This document shows, piece after piece, positions 10,780-21,507 of a DNA stretch of 64,000 nt (within the stretch, counting starts at the first letter, position 1; the number at the start of each line of letters is the position of its first letter). Source of the DNA: Podocnemis expansa (lineage: Eukaryota; Chordata; Testudines; Podocnemididae); contig ML682059.1 of the NCBI GenBank assembly GCA_007922195.1, forward strand, positions 9,011,748-9,075,747. The letters run 5' to 3'. Below the pieces are notes generated by a model. It had not been told where the DNA came from. It worked only from the letters and a program-made list of their open reading frames with translations, and did not search any database. A program made the position numbers and the translations under genes.

Positions 10780-13146
10780 CAGCCTGATGATGAAAGTGAC
10801 ATCTGCTGGGAAGGCAACACAGCAGTGCACAGACAATCCAGGAAGTTTTTGGAGAGCATTGAGGACAGCTTTTTACCTGCTGCTCACAAACAGAAAAGAA
10901 TTAATCAGGGAAGTAAAATGAATGGCAACCTGGGCAGCAGTGATCATGAGATGGTAGAGTTCAGGATCCTGATTAAAGGAAAGACCACCACCACAGATCC
11001 TGGACTTCAGAAAAGCAGGTTTTGGCTCCCTCAGGAATGATGGGCAGGATCCCTTGGGAAGCTAATCTGAAGGGGAAAGGCACCCAAGAGATCTGGCTGT
11101 ATTTTAAAGAAACCCTGCTAAGGGCACAGGAAGATACGATTCTGATGTGCAGAAAGAAAAGCAAATATGGAAGGTGGCCAGCACGGCTTAGCAAGAGAAC
11201 TCTACGGTGAGCTGAAACTCAAAAGGGAAGCTTACAAGAAGTGGAAGCTTGGACAGATGACTAGGGAGGCATAAAAAGATATTGCTCAGGTCTGCAGGGA
11301 TAAAATCAGAAAGGCTAAAGGGCAACAGGAGTTGCAGCTATCGAGGGATGTGAAGGATAACAGGGAGGGGTTCCACAAGTAGGTCAGTTAGAAGAGGAGG
11401 ATCAGGGATCATTTAGGTCCCTTACTGAATAGAGCAGGTATCCTTGTAGCAGATGATGTGGAAAAGGCTGAAGTACTCAATGCTTTTTTTTACCTCAGTC
11501 TTCACCGGCAGGGTCAGCTCCTAGGCTATTACACTGGGCAACACAGAATGGAGAGAATAAGAGTGATCCTTGGTGATGGAAGGACAGGTTAGGGACTACT
11601 TAGAGCAGTTGGATATGCACAAGTTTATGCGGCTGGATGAACTGCTTGCAAGGGTTCTGAAGGAGGTGACCAATATGATTGCAAATCCACTAGCCATTAT
11701 CTTTGAAAACTTGCGGTGAATGGGGGAGGTCCTGGATGATTGGAAAAAGGCAAATATAGTACTTATCTTCAAGAAAGGGGGGGGGGGGAAGAGAGAGTAC
11801 CCTTGGAGCTATGGACCAATCAGCCTCACCTCAAGCCCTGGAAAAACTCATGGAGCAGGTCCTCAAAGAATCCATCCTGAAACACTTGGGGAAGAAAAAA
11901 AAAAAGTGATCAGGAACAGTCAGCATGGATTTATCAAGGGCAAATCACACCTGACAAACCTGATTGCCTTCTATGATGAGATGACTGGATATGTAGAAGC
12001 TGAAAGAGCCACTGACGTGACATACCTCAACTTTAGCAAACCTTCTGATAACATTTCCCACAGTATTCTTGTCAGCAAGTTAATGAAGTATGGCTTGGAT
12101 GAATGGACCCTAAGGTGGACAGAAAGCTGGCTAGATCATCTGGCTCAGTGGGTAGGGATCAACAGCTCAATGATTAGTTGGCAACCACTAACTAGGCAAT
12201 GTCTAACTGGCAACCAGTAATTGGGGCCAGTTCTGTTCAACATCTTCATTAATAATCTGGATGATGAGACAGACTGCAGGCTCAGTAAATGCGTGGGCAA
12301 CACCAAGTTGGGGGGAATGGTAAACACATTGGAGGGCAGGGATTGAATTCAGGGAGACCTAGCCACATTGGAGCTTTGTGCCAAAAGAAATCCCATGAGG
12401 TTCAGCAAAGACAGGTGAAAAGCCCTGTGCATAAGATGGAAAAATCCCATGTTCTGCTACAGGTTGGGGACCAACTGGCTATGTAGCAGCACTGTAGAAA
12501 AAGGACTTGGGAGTTATGGTGGATGGGAAGTTGGATCTGGAGACAACAAGGAGCTCTTGTTGCCAAAAAGGCCAATGGCATATTGGGCTGCATCAGCAGG
12601 AGTGTTGCCAGCAGATCAAGGGCTGTGATTATTCTCTTCTGTTTGGCACTGGTGAGGCCACATCTGGAATACTGTGTTCAGTTTTGGGCTCTGCACTACA
12701 GAAAGGATGTTGACAAATTAGGAAGAGTCCAGCAGAGAACAACAAAAATGATTAGGGGGTTGGGGCACATGACTTATGAGGAGACTGAAGGAACTAACTT
12801 TATTTAGTCTGCAGAAGAGAAGAGTGAGAGGGGATTTGATAGCAACCTCCAATTACTTGAAGGGGTACTCCAAAGAGGAGGGAGCTAGATTGTGCTGAGT
12901 AGTAACAGAGGACAGAACAAGGAGCAATGGTTTCAAGATACTGCTGGGGTGATCAAGATTGGAGTAGGGTGCTGAAGCATTGGAATGGGCTACGTAGGGA
13001 GCTAGTGGAATCTCCATCATTGGAAACATTTAAGGCCTGGTTAGACAAAGCCCTGGCTGGGATGATTTAGTAGGAATAGTCCTGCTTTTAGCAGGGGGTT
13101 GGACTAGATGACCTCATGAGGTCCCTTCCATCCCTTTGATTCTACG
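10780..13146 (+). pseudogene. 5'-truncated, degraded CR1 LINE (ORF2 endonuclease C-terminus, reverse transcriptase, 3' end)
   Basis: A CR1 non-LTR retrotransposon copies its RNA into DNA at a nicked target, using an endonuclease and a reverse transcriptase in ORF2. Seen in order on the plus strand: the endonuclease end (SDHEMVEFRIL near 10940), the linker, the start of the RT (DWKKANIVLIFKKG at 11740), SQHGFIKGKSHLTNLIAFYDE at 11920-11990, LNFSKPSDNISHSILVSKLM, VLGPVLFNIFINNLDD at 12230, and the catalytic FADD region changed to CVGN near 12295, followed by [18 protein letters not shown] at 12660 and the non-coding tail GTTGGACTAGATGACCTC ending in TTGATTCTAC at 13146. Frameshifts, a G12 run at 11777 and the lost catalytic aspartates make it dead. 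The 5' half is missing, as usual for CR1. Confidence 0.92.
11777..11788 (+). repeat. G12 homopolymer inside CR1
   Basis: Twelve consecutive G directly after the RT motif IFKKG; it breaks the reading frame. Confidence 0.95.
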
Positions 13147-13645
13147 TTAAGTGGCCCAGGCAAATACAGTGAATTTCCCTTCTATCTGAAGGCTTACCCA
13201 ACCTGCCACCATTGAAATACTTGCACCACATTTAAGGTCTGGCCCTGTGAGACACAGAAAGTCGTGTCCTGACAAAGAAATGCAAATCAAGTATCAGTGT
13301 GGCATCAAAAAATCTGGAGGCACTCACTCAGAATGTATAAGCCTATGAATAAGAAAACACACCGGGGAATTAGGAAAACCTGAAAAATGAAGAAACAAGG
13401 ACTCATGGATAGAGGAGTGAAACTGCAGGCTAAATTAGTAAAGTAATATCAGCAGCATACATATCAATCTTTTCCTAATCCTCAAAGTTGCTTGCAATAA
13501 GAGAATTCAAAGTCATAACATTAAGATTTGACAGTTATTCAGACACGCAATGGAACAGCAGTGCCTGACGGGATGAAGTCCATAAGGCTTTTCTTGTCAT
13601 AATTTTTTCTGTTGAACTGAGAACAAAAAGCAGGAATCAGGCATG
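13147..13645. other. Unassigned spacer between two CR1 copies
   Basis: About 500 bases of AT-rich DNA without a recognised repeat separate the two CR1 3' fragments. Confidence 0.4.
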
Positions 13646-13982
13646 CCAGGCCATGAAGCTTTTGCAAAGCGTTTGATACGGTCTCCCACAGTATTCTTGT
13701 CATCAAGTTAAAGTGTGGGCTAGATGAATGGACTGTAAGGAGGATAGGAAGTTGGCTAGATCATCACTCTCAATGGATAGTGATCAACAGCTCAATGTCC
13801 ACTTGGCAGCCGATATCAAGCACAGTGCCCCAGAGGTCAGTCTTTGGGGGGGCGGGTGTTCTACAACTTCATTAATGAGCAGGAGGATGGGGTCCATTGC
13901 ACACTCAGCAAGTTTGCAAATGATACTAAGCTGGGGCATAGGGGCAGGATATGAGGTGCCCTAGACAAATTGGAGGATTGCG

Positions 13983-13995
13983 CCCCCCCCCCCCC
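13983..13995 (+). repeat. C13 homopolymer inside CR1
   Basis: Thirteen consecutive C. Confidence 0.95.
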
Positions 13996-14397
13996 GAAAA
14001 AACTGATGAGGTTCAACAAGGTCAAGACTCTCATGCACTGCTACAGATTAGGGATTGACCAGCTAGGCAGCAGTTTTGCAGAAAAGGACCCTGTGTTAAC
14101 AGTGGACAAGAACCTGGATATGAGTCAAAAGCATGTCTTTGTTGCCAAGAAGGCTAATGGTATGTTGGGCAGCACTAGTAGGAGCATTGCCAGCAGACCA
14201 AGGCAAGTGATTATTTCTCTCTGTCTAGCACTGGTGAAGCCACATTTGGAGTACTGTATCCAGTTTTGCCCCACCATGGAAAGGATGTGGACAAACTGGA
14301 GAGAGAATTCATCAGCAGATAACAAAAATGATTAGCAGGCTAGGACACATGACTTATGAAGAGAGGCTGAGGAAACTGGGATAGCTAAAGGTGTGGC

Positions 14398-14418
14398 GGG
14401 GGGGGGGGGGGGGGGGGG
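14398..14418 (+). repeat. G21 homopolymer inside CR1
   Basis: Twenty-one consecutive G in the 3' part of the second CR1 fragment. Confidence 0.95.
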
Positions 14419-14740
14419 CAGTCATCAAATACCTGATGAGAACTTCCAGGAAGGACAGAACTAGGTCGCTCTCAGTGTTTGCAGATGAGAGAACTAGGAG
14501 CAATGGTTTCAAGTTACAGCAGGGAATGTCTAGGCTGAATATTAGGAAAACCTTTTGCACGGGTAGTTCAATGAAGTACTGGAATGGGTTAATTAGGGAG
14601 GCGGTAGAATCTCTATCCTGAGAGGTTTCTAAGGTCCAGCATGACAAAGCCCTGGCTGGGATGATTTCATAGGGACTGGGCCTGCTTTGAGCAGGGGTTG
14701 GACCACATGTCCTCTTCCAACCCTAATCGTCTATGACTAT

Positions 14741-15209
14741 GAAAGACTCACATCCAGAGAATTACGAAAACAACTTTATAGTAATTGTTTCTATTCCATA
14801 AAGCACAAGGATTTCTGTTGACATGAAATTCTAGTTATCTCCAAGTTCAAAGCCACATGAGGCTGCCAAATGTATGCCTCCACAAAATTTGGTGGCCCAG
14901 CACTAAAGTGTTCCTACATGTAAAGGGGAACCTGTGGTGAAAAATCAGAAAGACAGTATACGTGAAAAGTCTATTAGAGAAAGAAATTGAACAAGATTTA
15001 AAGAAATTACAAAGAGAAGTGAAGTAAATGTGAAAAAAGGAAAGTAGTACAGATAAGGTGAAAATGTCTTCTTTACCAAAAACAGATATTAGTGGCTCCA
15101 ATATATATGTCCAGGGATCAAGTGAGCACTGCTGAAGTAAGCAAAGCATTTTGGGACTTAGAACTATTCTGTAAACCGAAATCATTTGTCTAAAATTAGT
15201 CTTAATAAG
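14741..15209. other. Unassigned AT-rich DNA
   Basis: A 121-codon open frame on the minus strand (14847-15212) is hydrophobic and shows no family pattern. It ends at a repeat boundary. I see no gene. Confidence 0.4.
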
Positions 15210-15247
15210 CACACACAGTAAGTGCCACAGGACTCCTTATTTGTTTC
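15210..15247 (-). mobile_element. Short fragment of the palindromic repeat family
   Basis: AGTGCCACAGGACTCCTTATTTG is the inverted start of the arm seen in full elsewhere; the rest is gone. Confidence 0.65.
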
Positions 15248-16113
15248 ACACATATAATATATACATTTTACATAACTTTGTTTTTTCCACTTGGTGCTTT
15301 GTGACCATTAAGCATGAGATAAGAGGTCACATTTGGACTGAGAGACCCAGTTACATGCATGAGATGAAATAGGGTTGAAATGCAACAAAAGTTATGCAGG
15401 TGTTATGGCAGGATTTTGTCTTCTGACATCTGATACAAAGAGTATTATAGCCTGACCCATTTGTAACAGATACACTTTACTGAGGGCTAGAATGTGCATT
15501 TACAGTCATCCCTATACAAACAAGGACATGGCCTCGCCAAACTCTGCCCACTCTCTGTATCTCTTACAGGGAATTTATGCCATGAAGCTAAAGTTCTTTA
15601 AACAAAACTTTGTGGATGCATTTGTGATAATCATGCTGGCACTGGTTAAGGGATTAATTTGAAAAAGGTGGCACCCCTTTTTAACTTAGTATACTTAGCC
15701 AGCAAAATATCACCACTAGATATGGGGGAAGGGAAAAAAAACACAAAACAAAAAAGTCACCCTGATTTTTCTGTTCACTGGCAATTTCAAAAAATTAAAA
15801 CATTGTGGGTCAGACTAAAACCAAAGTTTTCTAAATTTTTGGTGACTCGGAAAGTAAAAAGGAAAACATGGTCAAAAGGAACATTTTGCTTTGTTTCTAT
15901 TTAAACCATTTGTAAATATTTGAATTTTTAAAAACAAAAATATTTTTAAACAAAAATTTCAAAAAATATTTTGGAATATTTGTTTCAAAACAATTCAGTG
16001 ATATTAAGATGAATTTGCAAAACATTTTGGTGTAGTTGAAACTGCATTTTTCACAGAAATTTTGCCCAGCTCTAGTTGTTACTCCTGGTTCAAAGAGCTT
16101 TTACCCTTCACAC
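15248..16113. other. Unassigned; A/T-rich part may be an old interspersed repeat
   Basis: 15780-16076 consists of AAAATTTC, TTTTGGAATATTTG and similar runs ending in TTTTGCCCAGCTCTAG, which resembles a decayed interspersed repeat I recall from reptile genomes, without certainty. Confidence 0.3.
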
Positions 16114-16121
16114 AGGACAGG

Positions 16122-16785
16122 CGGGGCTGGTTTACTGCAGGGATTACAGGGGCTTAAGCCCTGGGCCCTGGCCTCAAGGGGGCCCTGACATGCAGCCCCT
16201 ATGACCTGCTTATTCGGCCCACAGCACCGGTTTGGGGCATTTGTGATGCTAGGGAGGTAGATGGGGCCTGGAGAGATCATGGTGCTCCCTTCCCTGAACT
16301 GCCTGTTTCACCTCCGGGGAGCAAGACAGGCTGGTGCAAAGCCTCAGTGCTCCAGCGGCTGGGCTGGCTCAGTTCAGGGCAGCCTACAGTAGCAGTAGAT
16401 GGCAGCCAGCAGTCATCCAGAGACCACAGTGCTGTCAGGCTGCCTTGCCAGGGCCCCACAATACAGACTGGTCTCTCCAGGGGGTCCAGGTACGGTGGCC
16501 CAACACGGTTGTGGGCCCTGGAAGGCTGCAGCCACTGGAGGCTGCCCCTGTGCCCAGAACGCTGCAGCCCTGCACTGGCTGGCCCTACTCAATAGGGGCA
16601 GAATAGCCAGCCCGGGGCTGGGGGTGCTGAGGCCGACCACGGTCTTTGGCCACAAGGTCATAGCTTGGCCCGCCTTCAGTCTGGGGGGAAAGGGAGGCTG
16701 GGGCCCCCACTGATGGGAACTACGACCCCAGGCAGAGGGGGCCCCACAAAATTGGGCAGCCCTGGCAGCCATTAATCCAGCCCTG
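16122..16785. mobile_element. GC-rich non-autonomous DNA transposon (TIR CAGGGCTGGATTAA)
   Basis: Left end CGGGGCTGGTTTACTG and right end ATTAATCCAGCCCTG are inverted copies. Flanks AGGACAGG (16114-16121) and AGAACAGA (16786-16793) form an 8-bp target-site duplication with two changes. The open frames inside on both strands are a by-product of GC content. Confidence 0.75.
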
Positions 16786-16793
16786 AGAACAGA

Positions 16794-16895
16794 TTGTAAG
16801 TGTACCATCAATTTATCTTATCAAGTCTTTCCTAATTCATCTTTTTTGGTTTTCTACTTCCTGGGGGATGGGAGGGAGTTAACAGTAAAGCTTAC
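16794..16895. other. Short unassigned spacer
   Basis: No feature recognised. Confidence 0.4.
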
Positions 16896-16964
16896 CTGCT
16901 CCAGCTTGTTGAATTATGCTCCGTCTCTTTTCGTCTGTACCTCAAAGGCACTTCACAGCTGTTA
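16896..16964 (-). CDS. Candidate internal exon of an unidentified gene (minus strand)
   Basis: Seen: acceptor TTATTTTATTGTGCCTGCTAAG, 69 bases, donor GCAG|GTAAGC. Only one phase is open through the exon, reading NSCEVPLRYRRKETEHNSTS and ending two bases into a codon. The product is not recognised. The composition is polar and coding-like. It lies in the presumed introns of the minus-strand gene that may start near 42.9 kb. A transcript or protein match would be needed to raise the call. Confidence 0.3.
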
Positions 16965-17042
16965 CTTAGCAGGCACAATAAAATAAAGGAACACATACAA
17001 ATCTCATCTTTACTCCCTGAGTCCTTCTCCATTCCTATAGTG
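16965..17042. other. Spacer
   Basis: Contains the acceptor-side pyrimidine tract (minus strand) of the candidate exon; otherwise nothing. Confidence 0.4.
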
Positions 17043-17233
17043 CAGGGCTCTCAAACTCAAATCACCATGAGGGCCGGATGAAGACTAGTACATTAGCCCA
17101 AGGGCCACACTACTGAAACCTTTTCATACAATAATATTGCAAATATTGATAATGTTAGATAGTGTTGTTGCAGACCACAGGAAATAACTTTAGGGGGTGC
17201 ATGCAGCCCATAGGCCATGAATTTGAGACCCCG
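17043..17233. mobile_element. Non-autonomous hAT-type element (TIR CAGGGGTCTCAAACTC family)
   Basis: Left end CAGGGCTCTCAAACTC and right end GAATTTGAGACCCCG are inverted copies. Target-site duplication decayed (CTATAGTG versus CCCTTGTG). The same family occurs at 31216-31401 and, in opposite orientation, at 56946-57134, both with perfect duplications. Confidence 0.75.
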
Positions 17234-19084
17234 GCCCTTGTGCCTCCACACTGGAATAGTCATGAAATAGCTCAGATGACCAGTCTGATACCAGGCGTTC
17301 CCAAAACTTCATTTTTAGAAAAATGGACAAAGATATGTTCTCCAGCCAGCTTTAAAATGAGACCAAACTGAGCCTTAGATGCTTTTTGGAAGTCATAAAT
17401 ACAATAAGAATTGCATGACTCAGAATCTAGAAAACTCCCCCTTACAACAGGCAGCTAAAGCATTCCTGTTTTGACTTTCACTCAGTAGTGAATTAGCAAC
17501 AAGTACAGAAATGAAGCTCAGCTGTAATACAAATGACACTAGTCTTTCCACTTGACCAGGCAGACAGTTCCACTGTAGCAACTACCACTAGTTGCCCAGA
17601 TGGAAAAGGCACTCTAAGAAAGCATTTAATACATTCTTAGCTGATTTTTATTGCAACTTACCAACTAGAAGTGAGGCAGAACTAGTAGCATATAACCAGA
17701 TCACCATCTAGGACTCCACTTACGTACAGTTTGAGAACCTCAGCTGAAGATATACAATTCTTTAAGCATCTGATGATCATTACCAAATAGAAATTTTGCC
17801 ATTGAATTGCATAGGGAGAGGATTCAGCCTTCCACATATTTTTCCCCAATACGCTTGATTAACTTTCTTAATTTATGCTAAAATGGTATATTAAAACAAT
17901 TAATGTACTCTTATGCATGTTGTATTATAGCGCCAGTCTTCCTTCAGCAATTCAATGTAAACTTTTTCTTGACTAGTCAACCTAGTTTTAAAAAAATCTA
18001 AGAATCAAACCACCTATTGTGTGCTAAACATCACCTTCTTTTCAATGTTCACCGACTTAATGTTACCTCTGAGCACTGACCTACCTGACACAGCCAAAAC
18101 ACTTGCTGACATACACAGGTATTTTGGTTGCCCAGAGAACATAGTATCAAATCCATAATCACCAAATCAAAGTCTAAAAAACCACAGTATGCTATGTAAA
18201 AGGCCTAGATTGTTTCAGTTTAACAAGGCAAGTTACCTAGAGACATGAGGAGCATCTTATCTGGTTGAAAAAAGCTCTTCAGAGTATCTATGTTAGTGTA
18301 AAAACTGTTGTGTTTCTTAGTACATGAAGAAAAAGTCTAATCAGGCAGTGTGGGTGGGAATTTCCTGTTTCCACTGAACTTCATAATTCCTCTTGAGACT
18401 AAAGAAACCATGATTTAAGGAGGGAACCTACTAAAATGTATGTACAAATATTTGCACATGAATGCCAATCTGATTTTTTTATAAAAGATTTTGTTTTGCC
18501 AACACTATACTTTGTTTCATAATTCACTCACAAAGCTTCCTTTTCCATTTACTGAGATGCATATCTTCATCTGATCCTGAACAGTAAATCATTACAAAGC
18601 TCCCTTTCTCTTCCGCCTGTAGGTTTTTATTCATATCATTGCTACAAACAGGATAATCTCAAAACCGGCCTCTGACAATGTCCTATATTTTCATCCATCG
18701 GTCCAGATGGAAGACGAATCGTACGTACAAAACTGATTGTTAATTACTGGGTTCAGATTCCCATTCCCCTTTGACATGCTTGTTGGATTAGGAAGAGCTC
18801 TTCCATAAGAGTACCAAGTCCTGGATTTATTAGAGAACTGACATTCATCATTTCAGGTTCACAAAACATCACTTAACTATTTAGTCAATATGCATTGCTT
18901 CCTTGGGAGGGAGGGGATAAGGAAAACAATTATTATACACCAATAAATCACAATGTGTTTCAGTTAGCAATTCCAAATATCTCAGTTTGTGAACTTCATC
19001 AGGTTTATTCCTGATCATTATACTTAGCTATTGCAACATACACAGCATAAGACTGCAGTAGTGTAAAATTCACACTAGTGCAGA
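17234..19084. other. Unassigned intron-like DNA
   Basis: No gene recognised. Candidate minus-strand splice signals occur at 18236-18259 and 18532-18576 around very short frames. A CpG-bearing patch at 18690-18730 (CATCGG...GACGAATCGTACGTAC) stands out in otherwise CpG-poor sequence. Confidence 0.35.
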
Positions 19085-19232
19085 GTTCCAACAGAGTAGC
19101 CGTGTTAGTCTAGTTCAGCCAAAAAAAAAGTCCTGTGACACTTTTAAAGCCAGGCAAATTTATTTATTGCATAAACTTTCTAAGTAAATTTGTTAGTCTT
19201 TAAAAGTACCACAGGACTCCTTGTTTGTTCTA
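19085..19232. mobile_element. Palindromic AGTCCTGTGGCACTT family copy, shortened
   Basis: GTTCCAACAGAGTAGCCGTG TTAGTCTAGTTCAGCC at the left, AGTCCTGTGACACTTTTAAAG in the middle, then inverted AATTTGTTAGTCTTTAAAAG and TACCACAGGACTCCTTGTTTG. Both arms are present with the centre deleted. Confidence 0.8.
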
Positions 19233-19261
19233 CCAGTGCAGAGGGCCTTCATACAGGTTCT

Positions 19262-20023
19262 CAGGGGCGTCGCTGGGGCGGGGAAAGACCCAGGGCACGG
19301 GCCCAGCCCCGCCCCTGGAGGGCAGGCCCCACCCCCAGCCCTACCCCCAGCCAAAAGGCCACACACCCCCCTGGCCCGGGATGGGGCCGGGGGAGGCCGC
19401 GGCGCCACCGCCGCCAGCTGGGCCACGCTTCTGTGCTGCGCGGCCGCGGCCCTGGATCCCCGGCCCGGGATGGGGCTGCAGCGGCCGCAGCCAGGCCCTG
19501 GATCCTCAGGGGGGGACGGGGCCGCTGCAGCCGCGGGCTGCTGGCCGGGCCCCGGATCCCCAGCAGGGGATGGGGCCGCCACGGGCGGCCAGCCGGGCCC
19601 TGGATCCCCGGCCTGGCCGCCGGTGGCTACGGCGACCCCGTCCCCCGCTGGGGATCCGGGGCCTGGCTGCGGCTGTGGCAGCCCCATCCCCGGCCGGGGA
19701 TCCAGGGCTGCGGCCACGGGCCCGGCCTCCAGCGGCCGCTTCCGGCCACACCGGGCCAGACTAGGCTGAGCCGTGCTGCGTGGCAGCGAGGGCTAGCTGG
19801 CGGCAGCGGCGTGGCCACCCCCTGGCCCTATCCCAGGCCAGGGCGCGGGGCTGCCGGGCGGCCAGATAGGCCCCAGATCGCCGGCCGGAGACGCGGCTGC
19901 TGTGGCCGCGGACCGCCAGGGATCGGGCCCCGGATCCCCGGCCTGATTGGGCTGGAGACCCGGGGCACCAGCGTTGGGACCCGGGGCACGTGCCCCGTGT
20001 GCCGGGTGTTAGCGACGCCACTG
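19262..20023. mobile_element. Very GC-rich DNA transposon (TIR CAGGGGCGTC), perfect 8-bp TSD
   Basis: 762 bp, beginning CAGGGGCGTCGCTGGGG and ending GTTAGCGACGCCACTG, its inverted copy. Flanked by CAGGTTCT at 19254-19261 and 20024-20031, a perfect 8-bp target-site duplication. The interior is dominated by CCCGGGGATCC-type units and is dense in CpG. Long open frames on both strands (up to 287 codons) result from the base composition. A 311-bp relative lies at 46991-47301. The 8-bp duplication suggests the hAT superfamily. Confidence 0.88.
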
Positions 20024-20031
20024 CAGGTTCT

Positions 20032-20705
20032 ATTAGCAAAATATGTTTCTTAGTTGTTTGTAACACTGCCAAGGATTTGGGGTAGCCCTGGATTTGAAAC
20101 AATAGTTATTACAGTATTTATAGCAGTCACAGCCCCTACTAAAATGAAAGTGTTGAAATTATAGAAAATATTCTCTCTCAAAAACCAAATTCAGACTTCT
20201 TAAAAAGAGTGAGTGGTCTGACTCTAGGCTAATGATAAAAGCATATGGAGAAAGACACTTTATAAAAATAGCTATCATAAATTGAACGAATACACTACAC
20301 ATTTGAACTGAAAATAATCTACACGGCAACATGTTGATACTTTTTGAGAATAGCTATAACAACCACATATAAAAATATGCATCTTTGAATTGAAGAGATG
20401 TCAGCATATCTCCTTTAGCTGGACAGCAAAATAGCTTGTTTTCTAATATAATTTCACATGCACGATTTCAGCATATCAATTTAAATATAGCACCACAGCC
20501 TTCATGTCTCCCAAAGATTTTGTTAACACCTCCACCCCACCACAGCAAAGAAAAAGGAAAAAGTAACAGTAATCAACATGGCTGATTTCCTGTTTGGGTA
20601 GAACCCAGATTAATGCTTCTGATCAACCACCTAGGTCAGACCTCACAATACTACTTCCATTTATACTGAGTGATTCTGCAAACTTTAAGCCACTGACACT
20701 GGAAA
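20032..20705. other. Unassigned AT-rich DNA
   Basis: No gene or repeat recognised. Confidence 0.4.
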
Positions 20706-20713
20706 ACTTACAC

Positions 20714-21095
20714 CCGGGATCTGCAACCTATGGTTCCAAAGCTGCATGAAGCTCTTTGGCTGCCTCCTTCTGGGTCCAGCACTCCCCTGCTACCACCATC
20801 ACCGGGGGACCCTTCAGGCAGCCCACTTCTTGCTCCAGGCCCATCCTCTGGACTATCATGGGACCCTGCAGGTGCTCACTTCTTGCCCCCAGCTCCCCAC
20901 ACCACCAGGGGACCTTGCAGGCAGCCCACACCAGGCTCTGCCACCCCCACCTCGCATCAGGGGACCCTGCAGCAGGCGCTCTGGCCCAGCTCCCTCCACT
21001 CCCCACCAGGAGTTTACACCCATAGCAGCTCTCAAAATACTTGGTTATTGAAAGAATTTTTAAAAATAGCTCTTATCTTTTGGAGCTGACCCCTG
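20714..21095. mobile_element. Non-autonomous hAT-type element (TIR CAGGGGTCTGCAACC-like)
   Basis: Left end CCGGGATCTGCAACCTATGG; right end GGAGCTGACCCCTG. Flanks ACTTACAC (20706-20713) and CCTTACAC (21096-21103) give an 8-bp target-site duplication with two changes. The C-rich interior contains repeated CAGGGGACCCTGCAG units. Confidence 0.75.
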
Positions 21096-21103
21096 CCTTA
21101 CAC

Positions 21104-21320
21104 CAATCCAAATGCTGAGGCAACAAGGGAAGAGTAAAATGGCAGCCGTCTGCAGCCATCCTTGTCCATTTACTACTATGTCTGATGGAAGTGAGGCATC
21201 TCACAAAACAGAACCAAGGCTTATTAAACCACCCAGATCAACCAATACCTCTCCAGCATTTCCCAAGGAATTATATTCTTTGAACATCAGTGGTAAATCC
21301 TTGGGGGAGAGGTCTGGGTC
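21104..21320. other. Spacer
   Basis: No recognised feature. Confidence 0.4.
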
Positions 21321-21328
21321 ATCTACAT

Positions 21329-21499
21329 CAGCAGGTCCCAACATTCTCTCTGCCGTGACACACCAAGACACCTTTTATTATTTTGAGGCACACCATCATG
21401 AATATGCATGAGCCAATCCAAAACTCAAAGTAGTTTTCAAAAAATTCCTCAGCCTGACAGCACACCAATGTGCTGTGGCACACTGGTTGGGAAACACTG
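21329..21499. mobile_element. Non-autonomous hAT-type element (TIR CAGCAGGTCCCAAC), perfect 8-bp TSD
   Basis: 171 bp. Left end CAGCAGGTCCCAACATTC, right end GGTTGGGAAACACTG. Flanked by ATCTACAT at 21321-21328 and 21500-21507, a perfect 8-bp target-site duplication. No coding capacity. Confidence 0.85.
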
Positions 21500-21507
21500 A
21501 TCTACAT

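Larger units (their letters stand above)
13646..14740 (+). pseudogene. Second, shorter CR1 LINE 3' fragment
   Basis: Same orientation as the copy ending at 13146. It starts within the RT (AFDTVSHSILVIKL in broken frames near 13665), continues through the ADDTKLG region (FANDTKLGH near 13915), the SRSIASRPRQVIISLCLALVK block at 14180-14235, PHLEYCIQF, and ends in the CR1 tail GGGTTGGACCACATGTCCTCTTCCAACC. Homopolymers C13 (13983) and G21 (14398) and frame changes interrupt it. It is a separate 5'-truncated insertion, not a duplicate of the upstream copy, because the truncation point differs. Confidence 0.9.

Noticed and set aside
14847..15212. 121-codon minus-strand frame
   Set aside because: AT-rich, hydrophobic by composition and ends at a repeat border.
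16277..16811. Overlapping frames of 60-132 codons on both strands
   Set aside because: Contained in the GC-rich transposon at 16122-16785.
19190..20053. 287-codon plus-strand open frame and several overlapping frames on both strands
   Set aside because: It lies almost entirely within a GC-rich transposon with perfect target duplication; frames are open on both strands, as expected from base composition, and the translation is low-complexity Pro/Gly/Arg.
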